A DNA stretch of 43,705 bases, from assembly GCF_009765375.1 (NCBI RefSeq), contig NZ_VTOK01000024.1, positions 1-43,705 on the forward strand, written 5' to 3'. Positions 43,335-43,705 of the stretch are shown here, piece by piece (within the stretch, counting starts at the first letter, position 1; the number at the start of each line of letters is the position of its first letter). The position numbers were made by a program, and so were the translations under genes. A model generated the notes under the pieces. That model saw only the letters and a list, made by a program, of their open reading frames with translations. It was not told the origin of the DNA and did no database searches. The DNA is from Alteribacillus sp. YIM 98480 (GTDB lineage: Bacteria > Bacillota > Bacilli > Bacillales > Marinococcaceae).

Positions 43335-43705
43335 TTTAGATACTGCCTCCCAGCAGGAGTATTACGAAATAAAAGCCGTTTTTTTTACGTGAGTCGAAAA
43401 GAAAGTTCCATTAAGCAAGCAATCAAAGTACTTGCTCTTTTCTTAGTCTGCCTTATTATACTAGTTCTTTTCCCCTGAGAAAAGAAAACTTCTGTATGGT
43501 CTTGAAAGGAGATAGTTTCTGCTAAGGTAAAGACTTCTTCAATGACACCCACGTCAACGTACAGAAGGAGCTATTGTCGAAAATATAATTAAAAAGAGGC
43601 TGGGACAAAACCCAGTAATTAAAAAGAGTGGTCCTCACCAATACGTTGGTGAGGACCACTCTTTTTAATAAAATGCTAAAATAAAGTACGCAAAAAGGAT
43701 ACCTT
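43335..43705. other. non-coding right edge upstream of rnmV
   Basis: This stretch holds the rnmV leader, a candidate -10 TATAAT on the minus strand (43455-43460) with a weak -35, an inverted repeat TTCTTTTC/GAAAAGAA (43465-43472 and 43479-43486) just upstream of it, and a pair of hairpins (43600-43669). In B. subtilis yabE and yabD precede rnmV; neither is visible before the window ends. Confidence 0.5.
43600..43669. terminator. tandem hairpins with very strong 24-bp stem
   Basis: CTGGG/CCCAG (43600-43604, 43611-43615), in the widespread GAGGCTGGGACAAAAC context, is followed by a perfect 24-bp stem (43618-43641 with 43646-43669) capped by TACG. T-runs occur on both sides, so it can end transcription from either direction. 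On the minus strand it would end the gene upstream of rnmV. Confidence 0.75.

Overview
This window is a stretch of chromosome from an endospore-forming, low-GC Bacillaceae bacterium. Nearly every gene lies on the minus strand. The order matches, in reverse, the Bacillus subtilis interval rnmV-rsmA-yabG-veg-sspF-ispE-purR-yabJ-spoVG-glmU-prs-ctc-pth-fin-mfd-spoVT-yabM-yabN-rqcP-yabP-yabQ-divIC-yabR-tRNA-spoIIE-yabS-yabT-tilS-hpt-ftsH-coaX-hslO-cysK-pab/fol-yazB-dusB-lysS. That comparison is from memory of B. subtilis, not from a database search. Sporulation genes (spoIIE, spoVT, spoVG, fin, yabG, yabP, yabQ, sspF) and developmental promoter motifs support a spore former.

Layout, left to right (which is downstream to upstream for most genes). 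1-457 is an AT-rich non-coding end with terminators. 458-8000 holds lysS, dusB and a tightly overlapped folate/p-aminobenzoate operon (pabB-pabA-pabC-folP-folB-folK-yazB-dusB, transcribed right to left). 8311-15334 holds cysK, hslO, coaX, ftsH, hpt and tilS. 15318-20888 holds a two-gene ThrE-type transporter pair, the YabT-like kinase, the YabS-like vWA protein and spoIIE. 20889-21916 is a long non-coding stretch with repeats and one tRNA-Met. 21917-31622 holds yabR, divIC, yabQ, yabP, rqcP, the yabN/mazG gene, a Wzx/MurJ-like flippase, spoVT and mfd. 31875-38623 holds fin, pth, ctc, prs, glmU, spoVG, ridA and purR. 38684-43334 holds ispE, sspF, veg, yabG, rsmA and rnmV. 43335-43705 is non-coding and ends in a very strong hairpin.

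Functionally the window mixes housekeeping (translation, folate, cysteine, CoA, PRPP, nucleotide sugar and isoprenoid precursors, transcription-coupled repair) with sporulation control. Readable control signals include a Spo0A/sigma-A type spoIIE promoter with a 21-bp spacer, a consensus sigma-H promoter for spoVG, a sigma-F-like promoter for yabS, two tandem consensus sigma-A promoters for veg, and a purR promoter carrying PurBox-like sequences.

I found no phage, CRISPR, insertion sequence with transposase, or defence system. The least explained DNA is in the spacers. There is a three-copy element of about 160 bp with 13-bp terminal inverted repeats, each copy abutting an intrinsic terminator. 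A second hairpin repeat family also sits next to terminators. Two long structured inverted repeats occur, in the ctc-pth gap and beside the tRNA. Several starts were moved from the longest open frame to match ribosome binding sites; this is stated per gene.
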